Assembly (NCBI RefSeq): GCF_002112505.1
Contig: NZ_NEHW01000007.1
Coordinates: 186,001-250,000 of the forward strand
DNA: 64,000 nt
From: Pseudomonas sp. R28(2017)
Lineage (GTDB): Bacteria; Pseudomonadota; Gammaproteobacteria; Pseudomonadales; Pseudomonadaceae
Direction of reading: 5' to 3'
Below are positions 44,586 through 52,938 of this stretch, piece after piece. The notes below the pieces were generated by a model, which ran no database searches, was not told the origin of the DNA, and saw only the letters and a list, made by a program, of their open reading frames with translations. Numbering within the stretch: position 1 is the stretch's first letter; each line of letters begins with the position of its first letter. The position numbers and the translations under genes are program-made.

Positions 44586-45416
44586 CTAGCGCACGGGGTT
44601 GGGCAGGTCGAGGTCCTCCGGCAGCAGCTCGTCCCCGTCATTGACCAGCAGGGCAAAGTGGATGACGTTCTCCAGCTCGCGGGTGTTGCCCGGCCAGGCA
44701 TGCGCCTCCAGCACCTGCTGCGCAGCCTCGCTGATCAACGCCAGCGGCCGCTGCAGGCGCACGCTGTAGATGCCCACGAAATACTCGGCCAGTGGCAGGA
44801 TATCGCCCGGGCGCTCACGCAGCGGCGGCAACTCCAGCGCGCCCTCGCGCAGGTACTGGTACAGGCGCTCGTTGAAACGCCCGGCCTTCACCACCCGCGC
44901 CAGGTCGATGCTGGTCGCAGCCACCAGGCGTACATCCACCGGCTGGGGTTGCTGCGCGCCGACCCGGGTGACCTCGCGGTTTTCCAGGGCCGCCAGCAAC
45001 TTGCCCTGGATCGCCAACGGCAAGTCGGCGATCTCGTCCAGGTACAAGGTGCCGCCATTGGCCGAGCCGAACCAGCCGGCGCGGCTGCTGGCCGTGCCGC
45101 CCTGGCTGCCGGCGCTGTAGCCGAACAGCTCGGCATCGGCATAGGTCGGGCTGATGGCGGCGCAGTTGACCGAGACGAACAGGCCGGGGCGGTCACTGGC
45201 CCGGTGGATCTGCCGTGCCAGCAATTCCTTGCCGGTACCGGTCTCGCCATGGATCAGCACCGGTACCGGTTGTGGCGCCAGTTGCTCCAGGGCCTGGCGC
45301 AACTGCTGCGAGCGCGGGTCGATGAACACCAGCGCCTTGGCACGGATGCTCAAGGGGCTCTTGTCCAGTTCAGGGAAGGTCAGCAGCGGCTGGCCGAACG
45401 GGTTTTGAAAAGTCAT
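44586..45416 (-). CDS. AAA+ sigma-54-activator-like protein lacking GAFTGA and HTH
   Basis: This 276-residue protein consists almost wholly of an AAA+ domain of the bacterial enhancer-binding protein class. Walker A is GETGTGKE at residues 57-64. Walker B is TLYLDEI around 123-129. The RFNERLYQYLRE arginine finger and WPGNTRELEN sensor II are present. The loop that touches sigma-54, normally GAFTGA, reads GSQGGT at 103-108. The chain stops at DLDLPNPVR with no Fis-type HTH, and there is no N-terminal receiver domain. It should hydrolyse ATP, but classical activation looks impossible alone. It may regulate or pair with a full activator. SfnR-type sulfur regulators are the nearest functional group by context. 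Confidence 0.82.
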   Translation of the reverse strand: MTFQNPFGQPLLTFPELDKSPLSIRAKALVFIDPRSQQLRQALEQLAPQPVPVLIHGETGTGKELLARQIHRASDRPGLFVSVNCAAISPTYADAELFGYSAGSQGGTASSRAGWFGSANGGTLYLDEIADLPLAIQGKLLAALENREVTRVGAQQPQPVDVRLVAATSIDLARVVKAGRFNERLYQYLREGALELPPLRERPGDILPLAEYFVGIYSVRLQRPLALISEAAQQVLEAHAWPGNTRELENVIHFALLVNDGDELLPEDLDLPNPVR

Positions 45417-45481
45417 GACGAACTCCCGCCCCAGGCCGTGGGTGGCCGGGCGTCAGGCAAACGGTAAACGGTCGGGGTCGA

Positions 45482-46063
45482 TCAGGCGCGGCGCAATGCG
45501 CGCTGCTCGACCCGGCTTTGCAGGCGATACAGGTAGGCGAAACCTTGTTCCCAGCGCTCATGGCCGGACTTGACGTTGATATGCCCGGCATTGCTCAGCA
45601 GGCCCGCCTCCGCGCCCCAGGCCTGGGCCAGGTACAAGGCTCGCGGTACGCTAACCGCCGGGTCGTTGTCGGAGCTGACCACCTGGCTGGGAAATGGCAG
45701 CGCCTGCAGCGGGATCGGCGCGAAGTTGCGCAGGGCTGGCGCGCACGTGGGCCGTTCGACATCTGCCGGGGCCACCAGCAATGCGCCACGCACCCGGCGC
45801 AGCAGGGCCGGGCTGGCCTGTGCGGCCCAGTGGGCAACGGTGACGCAGCCCAGGCTGTGGGCGATGAGAATCACCGGCGAACGCTCGGCGGCAACCGCCT
45901 GCTCCAGCGCTTGCACCCAGTCGCGACGCTGGGGTGTGAGCCAGTCCTGCTGCTCGACCCGGGCGCTGTTGGGCAGTGTGCGCTGCCAGTGACTCTGCCA
46001 ATGGTTGTCTGGCGATCCTTGCCAGCCCGGCACAATCAGGTAACGAATCGACTCATTGCGCAT
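45482..46063 (-). CDS. RBBP9/YdeN-family alpha/beta hydrolase
   Basis: This 193-residue serine hydrolase belongs to the RBBP9/YdeN family. The N-terminus is YLIVPGWQGSPDNHWQSHWQ, the nucleophile is in IAHSLGCVTVAHWA and the catalytic His is in NAGHINVKSG. The Asp is probably in SSDNDPAVS. The substrate is unknown. It precedes the AAA+ gene by 65 bases on the same strand and could be co-transcribed with it. The region upstream is AT-rich and contains TTATATTCGTAAAGGAATAA, like other sulfur-region promoters. Confidence 0.85.
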   Translation of the reverse strand: MRNESIRYLIVPGWQGSPDNHWQSHWQRTLPNSARVEQQDWLTPQRRDWVQALEQAVAAERSPVILIAHSLGCVTVAHWAAQASPALLRRVRGALLVAPADVERPTCAPALRNFAPIPLQALPFPSQVVSSDNDPAVSVPRALYLAQAWGAEAGLLSNAGHINVKSGHERWEQGFAYLYRLQSRVEQRALRRA

Positions 46064-46111
46064 GGGGACGCCTCCAGTAAGTTTGCGTGCTTGGAGACCA
46101 GTATAGGGAGG

Positions 46112-46165
46112 GAGTTATATTCGTAAAGGAATAAGAAGCTATTTATTAATAACCGAAATTGCATA
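46112..46165 (-). promoter_or_regulatory. AT-rich promoter region of the RBBP9-type hydrolase gene
   Basis: TTATATTCGTAAAGGAATAA at 46115-46134 contains GGAATAA, the complement of TTATTCC, facing a TTATATTC arm. It lies about 50-70 bases upstream of the gene and is followed by TATTTATTAATAACC. Confidence 0.45.
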
Positions 46166-46177
46166 CAGATGACAGGC

Positions 46178-46215
46178 AAAAAAAAAGGGCCAACCCCTGC
46201 CAAGAGATATGGCCC
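46178..46215 (-). terminator. Terminator of the tonB-exbB-exbD operon
   Basis: Read leftwards, GGGCCA pairs with TGGCCC across a 17-base loop and is followed by a run of nine T residues (bases 46186-46178 on the plus strand are A). It lies 27 bases after the exbD stop. Confidence 0.75.
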
Positions 46216-46241
46216 ATAAGCACTTGCCTGAAGAATGAAGA

Positions 46242-46643
46242 TTACCGGGCAGTTATTACCGCCAGTTTGCTGATCCCGGCGCGCTCGATCGCGGCCATGG
46301 CCCGCGCCACTTCGCCATAGTTCACGCCATCGTCGGCCTGCAGCTGCACACGTACGTCGGCGTCCTTGTCCTTGGCTGCCTTGAGGCTGGTCTCCAGCAA
46401 GTCCGGCTGGATCTCGTCCTTGTTGATGAACAGCTTGCCACCACCGTCGATGCTCACCACCAGCGGGTCTTTCTGTTCCACCGGGGCCACGGCCTCGGTC
46501 TTGGGCAGGTTGATCGGGATGGCATTGGTCAGCAGCGGCGCGGTGACGATGAACACCACCAGCAGCACCAGCATGACGTCCACCAGGGGCGTGACGTTGA
46601 TTTCACTGAGGACTTCGTCGCTGTCCTGGGTCGAAAAAGCCAT
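46242..46643 (-). CDS. exbD: ExbD-family TonB energising protein
   Basis: ExbD is a 133-residue single-span inner-membrane protein that works with ExbB to harness the proton gradient for TonB. The transmembrane helix (VDVMLVLLVVFIVTAPLL, residues 22-39) contains the essential Asp in PLVDVML. A periplasmic domain follows. It lies one base after exbB and is the last gene of tonB-exbB-exbD. TolR is the alternative for this fold, but the neighbouring TonB protein favours ExbD. Confidence 0.91.
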   Translation of the reverse strand: MAFSTQDSDEVLSEINVTPLVDVMLVLLVVFIVTAPLLTNAIPINLPKTEAVAPVEQKDPLVVSIDGGGKLFINKDEIQPDLLETSLKAAKDKDADVRVQLQADDGVNYGEVARAMAAIERAGISKLAVITAR

Positions 46644-46644
46644 A

Positions 46645-47364
46645 TCAGGACGCCTCCTTCACCGGCTGGGTGAAGCCGGCCTGAGCCTTGTGCACCGCAG
46701 GGTGCACCAACACGCGGAAGGCACTCTTCTGCGCCAGGCTGTAGAAGTCGTGGGCGAAGTCATCGAGGTCGGCCGCGGTCAGCTTGAGGCGGCGCAGGAA
46801 GTAGTTGTAGACCAGTACCGCCGGCACCGCGACGGCGATACCCACACCCGTGGCGACCAGCGCCGCGCCGATCGGCCCGGCCACGGTTTCCAGGCTGGCG
46901 GAGCCGGCCGCGCTGATGCCCTTGAGCGCTTCCATGATGCCCCACACGGTGCCGAACAGGCCGATGAAGGGCGAGGTACTGCCGATACTGGCGACCACCG
47001 CCAGGCCAGTCTCCAGCGAACGGCGCTCACGCACGATCTGCTGGCGCAGGGCGCGCTCAAGGCGGTCCTGGTGGTTGATGGCGTGGCTCAGGTCACCGGT
47101 TTGGGAGTCACCCACTGCAATTGCGGCATAGCCGGACTGGGCGACACGGGCGGCCGGGCCGGGCAGCTCGTGGCTGATTTGCGCCGCCGAGTCGAGGCTC
47201 GATGCGGCCCAGAATTGCTGGTGAAAGCGCTTGTCCTGGTTCTTCAGCCGTACGAACTGCGCGACCTTGACCAGGGCCAGGCCCCAGGTGACGACGGAAA
47301 AACCGACCAGCAGCCAGATGACTGCGCTTTCAACGGATTCGAGGGGGGATGCCAGCAGGCTCAT
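46645..47364 (-). CDS. exbB: ExbB-family proton channel protein
   Basis: This 239-residue member of the MotA/TolQ/ExbB family has three transmembrane helices (near SAVIWLLVGFSVVTWGLALV, ASIGSTSPFIGLFGTVWGIM and AALVATGVGIAVAVPAVLVY). The GLFGTVWGIMEAL signature is typical of ExbB/TolQ. It assembles as a pentamer around ExbD and energises TonB. It sits 30 bases downstream of tonB. ExbB rather than TolQ is assigned from the operon. Confidence 0.92.
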   Translation of the reverse strand: MSLLASPLESVESAVIWLLVGFSVVTWGLALVKVAQFVRLKNQDKRFHQQFWAASSLDSAAQISHELPGPAARVAQSGYAAIAVGDSQTGDLSHAINHQDRLERALRQQIVRERRSLETGLAVVASIGSTSPFIGLFGTVWGIMEALKGISAAGSASLETVAGPIGAALVATGVGIAVAVPAVLVYNYFLRRLKLTAADLDDFAHDFYSLAQKSAFRVLVHPAVHKAQAGFTQPVKEAS

Positions 47365-47394
47365 GATGATGTCTTCCTGTGTTCTGCGAAAAAG

Positions 47395-48183
47395 TTAGCG
47401 AAGCTTGAAATCGATCGGCACGCTGACCCAGCCGGCCTGGGCCACGTCACCCTGCTTGGCGGGGACGAAGCTCCAGCGCTTGACCGCAGCCAGTGCGGCG
47501 GCGTCGAGGGCATCGCGGCCGCTGCTCTGCTGGATCTGGATCTGCCCAGGCTTGCCGTTGGGCAGCACCTCGACCCGCAGCAGCACGGTGCCTTCCCAGC
47601 CACGGCGCTGGGCCATCTGCGGGTACTCCGGCGCCGGGTTCTTCAGGTACGCGGCGCTGGCCGACGGTGGCGTGACCGGGGCCGGCGCAGGCGGTGCAGG
47701 GGGTGCCGGAGCAGCAACCGGAGCAGGCGGCGGCGCCTTGATCGGTTTGGGCTGTGGCTTGGGCGGTTGCTTGGCCACCGGCTTGGGCACGGGTTTAGGC
47801 TTTGGCTTGGGCTTGGCGGCCAGCTCGTCGACCACCGGGGGCGGCGGCTCGACCACCGGCGGTGCAGGCGCTGGTGGCGGCGGTTGCACGACGGGCGGCG
47901 CAGGCGCGGCGAACTCGATGGTCATGGGCGGAATCTGTGGCGGCACCACGGGCAGCGCGGGCGTGGGGGCCTGGCTGACCCAATAGGCGGCAGCGCCGTG
48001 CAGGGCCAGCACCAGCAGGCCCAGTGCCAGCTTGTCACGGCGTTTGAGGCCGCTGACCGGCGTACGTTGCAGGCGCAGCTGGCCCAGTGGCAGGCGAAGC
48101 GTCCGTCCAAGCTCGACCAGGTCACCCGGGCTCGGGCGCCATGGCTGGTCGTAGGCCCTGACGGCCGACTGGACATTACCCAT
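47395..48183 (-). CDS. tonB: TonB protein
   Basis: TonB links the ExbBD motor to outer-membrane TonB-dependent receptors. The 262-residue protein has an unusually long cytoplasmic N-terminus (about 50 residues) and a transmembrane helix at about 51-69 (LALGLLVLALHGAAAYWV). A Pro/Lys-rich periplasm-spanning rod (KPKPKPKPVPKPV and long PAP/PPP runs) follows, then a C-terminal TonB domain (YLKNPAPEYPQMAQRRGWEG, with VLPNGKP). No receptor gene is adjacent. Its place between sulfur genes suggests uptake of a sulfur compound, but iron uptake is also possible. Confidence 0.92.
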   Translation of the reverse strand: MGNVQSAVRAYDQPWRPSPGDLVELGRTLRLPLGQLRLQRTPVSGLKRRDKLALGLLVLALHGAAAYWVSQAPTPALPVVPPQIPPMTIEFAAPAPPVVQPPPPAPAPPVVEPPPPVVDELAAKPKPKPKPVPKPVAKQPPKPQPKPIKAPPPAPVAAPAPPAPPAPAPVTPPSASAAYLKNPAPEYPQMAQRRGWEGTVLLRVEVLPNGKPGQIQIQQSSGRDALDAAALAAVKRWSFVPAKQGDVAQAGWVSVPIDFKLR

Positions 48184-48243
48184 TGATCAAACTCCTGGGG
48201 TTCTTGATTCAGGTGTGTGGCTGAATCATCGGGGGCAGGGGCT

Positions 48244-48310
48244 TATCTCTTAAAGTAATGTTTAAAATTAAAGTTAGATCTTTCAGGAATATATATTTGG
48301 TGGGAATAGC
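48244..48310 (-). promoter_or_regulatory. AT-rich promoter region of tonB
   Basis: This segment begins 60 bases upstream of tonB. It reads TCTTAAAGTAATGTTTAAAA at 48248-48267, similar in layout to the oscA palindrome, then GGAATATATATTTGG (48286 on) and GGAATAG (48303 on). The rest of the 400-base gap to cysA holds a REP pair and the cys terminator only. Confidence 0.45.
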
Positions 48311-48418
48311 CCCAGGCCGCGAGGTTCGTGGGGTGTGGCACTAGAGAGGTTGGCTGATGCTTTGCGGGCATATTAAATATTCGCGCAAGGCATCTGAAAA
48401 TTGCGAGGGCTGCGCCCT

Positions 48419-48505
48419 CGTTCGCGGGCAAGCCCGCTCCCACAGGGACCGCGTCAATCTCAGGGATGCACCAAACCTGTGGGAGCGGGCTTGCCCGCGA
48501 AGGGC
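48419..48505. repeat. REP pair between tonB promoter and cysA
   Basis: A forward REP at 48419-48447 and an inverted REP at 48474-48505. A GGGCTGC-AAA-GCAGCCC hairpin (48502-48518) abuts the second copy. Confidence 0.9.
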
Positions 48506-48539
48506 TGCAAAGCAGCCCCAGCACTCTGTCAGGCCATAA

Positions 48540-48567
48540 AAAAGCCCGGGATCATGCCCGGGCTTTT
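48540..48567 (-). terminator. Terminator of the cysTWA operon
   Basis: AAAAGCCCGGG / CCCGGGCTTTT with a six-base loop lies 16 bases after the cysA stop. On the minus strand a T-run follows it. Confidence 0.92.
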
Positions 48568-48583
48568 CATCACTCGATTCGGC

Positions 48584-49573
48584 TCAAATATCCGCCACCT
48601 TCTGCCAGACCTTCGGCCGGAAGAACAGCGTCTCCCCACGCGCCAGCCCGGTCAGGCTGTCGTGGTCCTTGACCACCTCGGCCTCGATCAACTCGCTCTG
48701 CCCTTCCACCTTCAAGGTTACCCGGGTTGTCGCGCCCAGCGGGCGGATGTCGCGAACCTCGGCCGCATGGTGCCCCTCGGTCTCATGCCGCGACAACGAC
48801 ACCTCGTGCGGGCGGAACAGCACATGCTGCCCCTCGCTCACGGCCAGGCGGTTGGAGTCGCCGAGGAAGTGGTAGACGAAATCGTTGGCCGGATGCTCGT
48901 ATACCTCGCCCGGCGAGCCGATCTGCTCGATCACGCCCTTGTTCATCACCACGATGCGGTCGGCCACTTCCATGGCTTCTTCCTGGTCGTGGGTGACGAA
49001 CACCGAAGTCAGGTTGATGTCCTCGTGCAACCGCGCCAGCCAGCGGCGCAGCTCCTTGCGCACCTTGGCGTCGAGCGCACCGAACGGCTCGTCCAGCAAA
49101 AGCACCTTGGGCTCCACCGCCAGGGCGCGGGCCAGGGCGATACGCTGGCGCTGGCCACCGGACAGCTGCTCGGGGTAGCGGTCGGACAACCAGTCCAGTT
49201 GCACCATGTTCAGCAGTTCATGGACCTTCTCGGCAATCTTGCTTTCGCTCGGGCGCTCGCCCTTGGGCTTCATGCGCAGGCCAAAGGCGACGTTGTCGAA
49301 CACGCTCATGTGGCGGAACAGCGCATAGTGCTGGAACACGAAGCCGACGTTGCGATCACGCACGTCATGGCCCGACACGTCTTCGCCATGGAACACGATG
49401 TTGCCCTGGTCCGGCGTTTCCAGGCCGGCGATGATGCGCAGCAGGGTGGTCTTGCCGCAGCCGGACGGGCCGAGCAAGGCCACCAGCTCGCCGCTGTTGA
49501 TGTCCAGGTTGATAGCGTTCAAGGCCTGGAAGCTGTTGAAGCGCTTGCTGACGTTACGAACTTCGATCGACAT
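48584..49573 (-). CDS. cysA: Sulfate/thiosulfate ABC transporter ATPase CysA
   Basis: CysA powers sulfate and thiosulfate import. The 329-residue protein has Walker [10 protein letters not shown], signature LSGGQRQR, Walker B VLLLDEP and switch His in [10 protein letters not shown]. The C-terminal TOBE-like domain ([12 protein letters not shown]) is typical. The start [18 protein letters not shown] is standard. It is the last gene of sbp-cysT-cysW-cysA, three bases after cysW. Confidence 0.95.
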   Translation of the reverse strand: MSIEVRNVSKRFNSFQALNAINLDINSGELVALLGPSGCGKTTLLRIIAGLETPDQGNIVFHGEDVSGHDVRDRNVGFVFQHYALFRHMSVFDNVAFGLRMKPKGERPSESKIAEKVHELLNMVQLDWLSDRYPEQLSGGQRQRIALARALAVEPKVLLLDEPFGALDAKVRKELRRWLARLHEDINLTSVFVTHDQEEAMEVADRIVVMNKGVIEQIGSPGEVYEHPANDFVYHFLGDSNRLAVSEGQHVLFRPHEVSLSRHETEGHHAAEVRDIRPLGATTRVTLKVEGQSELIEAEVVKDHDSLTGLARGETLFFRPKVWQKVADI

Positions 49574-49576
49574 GAA

Positions 49577-50449
49577 TCATTCCTCCGCGGCGCTGTGGCG
49601 CAGGCGGTTAATACGGTTCTCGCTCCACTGCTTGAGCAGCAGGATGAAGAGCGCCAGGATCAGCAACAGGCTGGCCACGCTGAAGGCCGCGACGTGGTTG
49701 TACTCGTTGTAGAGGATCTCCACGTGCAGCGGCAAGGTGTTGGTCACGCCACGGATATGGCCCGACACCACCGACACCGCGCCAAACTCGCCCATGGCCC
49801 GCGCGGTACACAGCACCACGCCGTAGATCAGGCCCCATTTGATGTTCGGCAGGGTCACGTGCCAGAACATCTGCCAGCCGTTGGCGCCGAGCAGGCGCGC
49901 GGCCTCCTCCTCCTGCGTGCCCTGCTCCTGCATCAGCGGGATCAGCTCACGGGCCACGAACGGCACGGTGACGAAGATGGTCGCCAGGACAATGCCCGGC
50001 AGGGCGAACACGATCTGGATGTCATGGTCCTGCAGCCACGGGCCGAACAGGCCTTGCGCACCGAACATCAGCACATAGACCAGGCCGGCGATCACCGGCG
50101 ACACCGAGAACGGCAAGTCGATCAGCGTCACCAGGATGCTCTTGCCGCGGAAGCTGTACTTGCTCACGCACCAGGCGGCGCTGACACCGAACACCAGGTT
50201 CAGCGGCACCGAGATGACCACGGCGAGCAAGGTCAGCTTGAGCGCCGACAACGCATCAGGCTCGAAGATCGCCTCGAAGAAGGTGCCGAAGCCGTTCTTC
50301 AGCGCCTGCGACACCACGATCACCAGCGGCAGCAGCAGGAACAGCGCGAACACCAGCCAGCCAAGGCCGATCAGGACGCGCCGCGAGGTGGCGCTGCCAC
50401 GCCGGGCGGCGTTGGCGGCGGCGCTTGCACTCAGGGTTGAACTGGACAT
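49577..50449 (-). CDS. cysW: Sulfate ABC transporter permease CysW
   Basis: CysW is one of two membrane subunits of the sulfate transporter. The 290-residue protein has about six helices and the coupling loop with the [22 protein letters not shown] sequence type. [19 protein letters not shown] near the C-terminus identifies CysW. GGAGG precedes the start. It lies ten bases after cysT and before cysA. Confidence 0.95.
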   Translation of the reverse strand: MSSSTLSASAAANAARRGSATSRRVLIGLGWLVFALFLLLPLVIVVSQALKNGFGTFFEAIFEPDALSALKLTLLAVVISVPLNLVFGVSAAWCVSKYSFRGKSILVTLIDLPFSVSPVIAGLVYVLMFGAQGLFGPWLQDHDIQIVFALPGIVLATIFVTVPFVARELIPLMQEQGTQEEEAARLLGANGWQMFWHVTLPNIKWGLIYGVVLCTARAMGEFGAVSVVSGHIRGVTNTLPLHVEILYNEYNHVAAFSVASLLLILALFILLLKQWSENRINRLRHSAAEE

Positions 50450-50459
50450 GCGGCCTCCT

Positions 50460-51278
50460 TCAAGGGGTTTCGATGCGGCGCTGCAGCAGGTTGATCAGCA
50501 GCAGCAGGATGAAGGAAACCACCAGCATCAGCACGCCGATGGCCGTGGCGCCGGTGTAGTCGTACTGGTCGAGCTTGACCATGATCAGCAACGGCAGGAT
50601 CTCGGTCTTCATCGGCATGTTGCCGGCGATGAAGATCACCGAACCGTACTCGCCAACGCCACGGGCAAAGGCCAGGGCAAAACCGGTGAGCCAGGCGGGC
50701 AGCAACGCTGGCGCGAGGATATGACGGAACACCTGCAACGGTTTCGCGCCCAGGCATGCTGCGGCCTCCTCGACCTCACGCGGGATATCCGCCAGCACCG
50801 GCTGTACCGTGCGCACCACGAACGGCAGGGTGACGAAGGTCAGCGCCAGGGTGATGCCCAGCGGCGTGTAGGCGATCTTGAAGCCCAGGTCGGTGGCGAA
50901 CTGGCCGACCCAGCCCGCAGGTGCGTACAGGGCGGTCAGGGCAATACCGGCAACGGCGGTGGGCAGGGCGAACGGCAGGTCGATCATCGCGTCGATGATC
51001 TTGCGCCCGGGGAAGGTGTAGCGCACCAGTACCCAAGCCAGCAGGGTACCGATCACACCGTTGATGATGGCGGCGAACAGGGCGGTGCCGAAACTCAGTT
51101 GCAGCGCGGCGATCACCCGCGGCGCACTGATGACGTTCCAGAACTGTTCCCAGGTGAGCTGCGCGGCATGCACGAACATGGCGGCCAGCGGTATCAGCAC
51201 GATCAGGCTGAGGTACACCAAGGTGTAGCCCAGCGTCAGCCCGAAGCCGGGTATGACGGGGGAAATGCGACGTGACAT
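50460..51278 (-). CDS. cysT: Sulfate ABC transporter permease CysT (CysU)
   Basis: CysT is the partner permease of CysW. I chose the ATG at 51278 ([20 protein letters not shown]), with AGGGAT upstream, giving 272 residues; the longer frame runs through a repeat. The coupling loop is [36 protein letters not shown] and [20 protein letters not shown] are CysT hallmarks. A 194-base gap with a variant REP pair separates it from sbp. Confidence 0.95.
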   Translation of the reverse strand: MSRRISPVIPGFGLTLGYTLVYLSLIVLIPLAAMFVHAAQLTWEQFWNVISAPRVIAALQLSFGTALFAAIINGVIGTLLAWVLVRYTFPGRKIIDAMIDLPFALPTAVAGIALTALYAPAGWVGQFATDLGFKIAYTPLGITLALTFVTLPFVVRTVQPVLADIPREVEEAAACLGAKPLQVFRHILAPALLPAWLTGFALAFARGVGEYGSVIFIAGNMPMKTEILPLLIMVKLDQYDYTGATAIGVLMLVVSFILLLLINLLQRRIETP

Positions 51279-51362
51279 AAATATCCCTGGTTGAACGCAC
51301 GAAGCCCCGGTTATGCCGGGGCGGTGCAGGACTCTCAATCTTGGGGCTGCTTTGCAGCCCAT

Positions 51363-51445
51363 CGCAGCAAGCCAGCTCCCACAGGATCACCACAGGCCTG
51401 AGGGCTGCTCGGTCCCTGTGGGAGCTGGCTTGCCTGCGATGGGCC
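51363..51445. repeat. Variant REP pair between sbp and cysT
   Basis: These repeats (51363-51385 forward, 51415-51445 inverted) have the core CGCAGGCAAGCCAGCTCCCA (the forward copy lacks the GG). The usual GCGGGC is replaced by GCAGGC and CCCGC by CCAGC. Small hairpins GGGCTGC/GCAGCCC (51344-51360) and GGGCCGC/GCGGCCC (51441-51457) flank or overlap them. An additional hairpin GCCCCGG/CCGGGGC lies at 51304-51322. Confidence 0.85.
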
Positions 51446-51472
51446 GCAGAGCGGCCCCGCTTTTCCGTGGCC

Positions 51473-52480
51473 TTACTGTGCCTGATAGATCTGGTCGAAC
51501 ACACCGCCATCATTGAAGAACTTAGGCTGTGCAGTCTTCCAGCCGCCGAAGTCCTTGTCGATGGTCACCAGGTCCAGTTTCGGGAACTGCTTGCCAAATT
51601 CGGCAGCGACTTTCTCGTCACGCGGGCGGTAGAAGTTCTCGGCAGCGATCTTCTGCCCGGCCGGGCTGTACAGGTGCTTGAGGTATTCAGCGGCAATCTC
51701 GGTATTGCCCTTCTTCTCGGCGTTCTTGTCGACCACCGCCACTGGCGGTTCGGCGAGGATCGACAGCGACGGCACGACGATGTCGAACTTGTCGGCGCCA
51801 CCGTCCTCCTTCAGCGCCAGGAAGGCTTCGTTCTCCCAGGCCAGCAGCACGTCGCCCTGGCCGTTGTTGACGAAGGTGATGGTCGAGCCGCGGGCGCCAG
51901 TGTCCAGTACCGGCACGTGCTTGAACAACTCCTGCACGTAGGCCTTGGCCTTGTCTTCGCTACCGCCGGCCTTCAGGCCGTAGGCCCAGGCGGCAAGGAA
52001 GTTCCAGCGGGCGCCACCAGAGGTTTTCGGGTTGGGGGTGATCACCGAGACGTCCTTCTTGATCAGGTCGCCCCAGTCCTTGATGCCTTTCGGGTTGCCC
52101 TTGCGCACCAGGAACACGATGGTCGAGGTGTACGGGGTACTGGCGTCCGGCAGGCGGGTCTGCCAGTTGTCCGGCAAGGTCTTGCCGAGCTTGGCGACTT
52201 CGTCGATATCGCCGGCCAGGGCCAACGTCACCACGTCGGCGCGCAGGCCGTCGATCACCGCGCGGGCCTGCTTGCCCGAGCCGCCATGGGATTGCTGGAT
52301 CTTCACCTTGTCGCCCGGATGGGCCTGTTGCCAGTGCTTGATGAATTCGGCGTTGTACTGCTGATACAGCTCACGGGTCGGGTCATAGGACACGTTCAGC
52401 AGTTCGTAGTCCTTGGCGATGGCGGAACCGGCAAAAACAGCACTGGCCAGAGCGGCGAGCGCATAACGGCGGATGGACAT
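51473..52480 (-). CDS. sbp: Sulfate-binding periplasmic protein
   Basis: Sbp captures sulfate for the CysTWA transporter. The 335-residue protein has a signal peptide ([20 protein letters not shown]). Ligand-site hallmarks are [34 protein letters not shown] and [16 protein letters not shown]. The ATG at 52480 is preceded by GGGAG; the seven-codon upstream extension lacks support. It follows oscA by 50 bases on the same strand, matching the oscA-sbp arrangement of Pseudomonas. Confidence 0.95.
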   Translation of the reverse strand: MSIRRYALAALASAVFAGSAIAKDYELLNVSYDPTRELYQQYNAEFIKHWQQAHPGDKVKIQQSHGGSGKQARAVIDGLRADVVTLALAGDIDEVAKLGKTLPDNWQTRLPDASTPYTSTIVFLVRKGNPKGIKDWGDLIKKDVSVITPNPKTSGGARWNFLAAWAYGLKAGGSEDKAKAYVQELFKHVPVLDTGARGSTITFVNNGQGDVLLAWENEAFLALKEDGGADKFDIVVPSLSILAEPPVAVVDKNAEKKGNTEIAAEYLKHLYSPAGQKIAAENFYRPRDEKVAAEFGKQFPKLDLVTIDKDFGGWKTAQPKFFNDGGVFDQIYQAQ

Positions 52481-52530
52481 GGTGAAGCTCCCGATTGGCA
52501 TTTTTCTAGTTTTGGATGTTGAGGCGCGAA

Positions 52531-52713
52531 TCAGCCGGCCTTGTTGCCGGGCTGTTGCAGGCGGAACTTCTCCTTGCGCTCGATCTGTACGACCTGAGCG
52601 TTGTGCACGGTGATCTCCACCGCACCGAATCGCAGGTCGCGCAGGGCGCTCTGGATTTCCCGCAGAATGGTGGCTTCGTCCTGACCGTCGATGCTACGCA
52701 GCGATGCACTCAT
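52531..52713 (-). CDS. oscA: Sulfur starvation response protein OscA
   Basis: OscA is a 60-residue protein upstream of sbp in Pseudomonas. It is induced under sulfur starvation and chromate stress and needed for use of organosulfur compounds. The sequence [20 protein letters not shown], then [20 protein letters not shown], matches the small DUF2292-type proteins. AAGGAG lies seven bases before the ATG. It is the first gene of oscA-sbp-cysTWA, with an AT-rich palindromic promoter upstream. Confidence 0.92.
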   Translation of the reverse strand: MSASLRSIDGQDEATILREIQSALRDLRFGAVEITVHNAQVVQIERKEKFRLQQPGNKAG

Positions 52714-52794
52714 GCTCGTTCTCCTTGGAGTAGGTGCCGGGCTGAGGTTTGAAGGGGAATTTGCGCCTGGCTTGAGGCAATACTAGTGAGGCGC

Positions 52795-52855
52795 GGATAT
52801 TCTTAAAAATACTGTTTAAGAATGTTTATATAACCATTTTTAAAATACGACACCG
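52795..52855 (-). promoter_or_regulatory. AT-rich palindromic operator/promoter of oscA-sbp
   Basis: ATTCTTAAA (52799-52807), seven bases, then TTTAAGAAT (52815-52823) is a perfect nine-base inverted repeat. TTTATATAACC and TTTTTAAAATACG follow. It lies 85-110 bases upstream of oscA. CysB binding is inferred. Confidence 0.55.
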
Positions 52856-52861
52856 CCCCCC

Positions 52862-52937
52862 TTGTGGGAGCGGGCTTGCCCGCGAATGCGGCAGTGAGTT
52901 CACCATCGCATTCGCGGGCAAGCCCGCTCCCACAGGG
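52862..52937. repeat. REP pair in inverted-then-forward order after triC
   Basis: An inverted REP at 52862-52889 and a forward REP at 52907-52937 form a perfect long inverted repeat (TGTGGGAGCGGGCTTGCCCG plus CGAATGCG on each arm) around a 17-base loop. The extra CGCATT symmetry extends past the REP core. Confidence 0.92.
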
Positions 52938-52938
52938 T

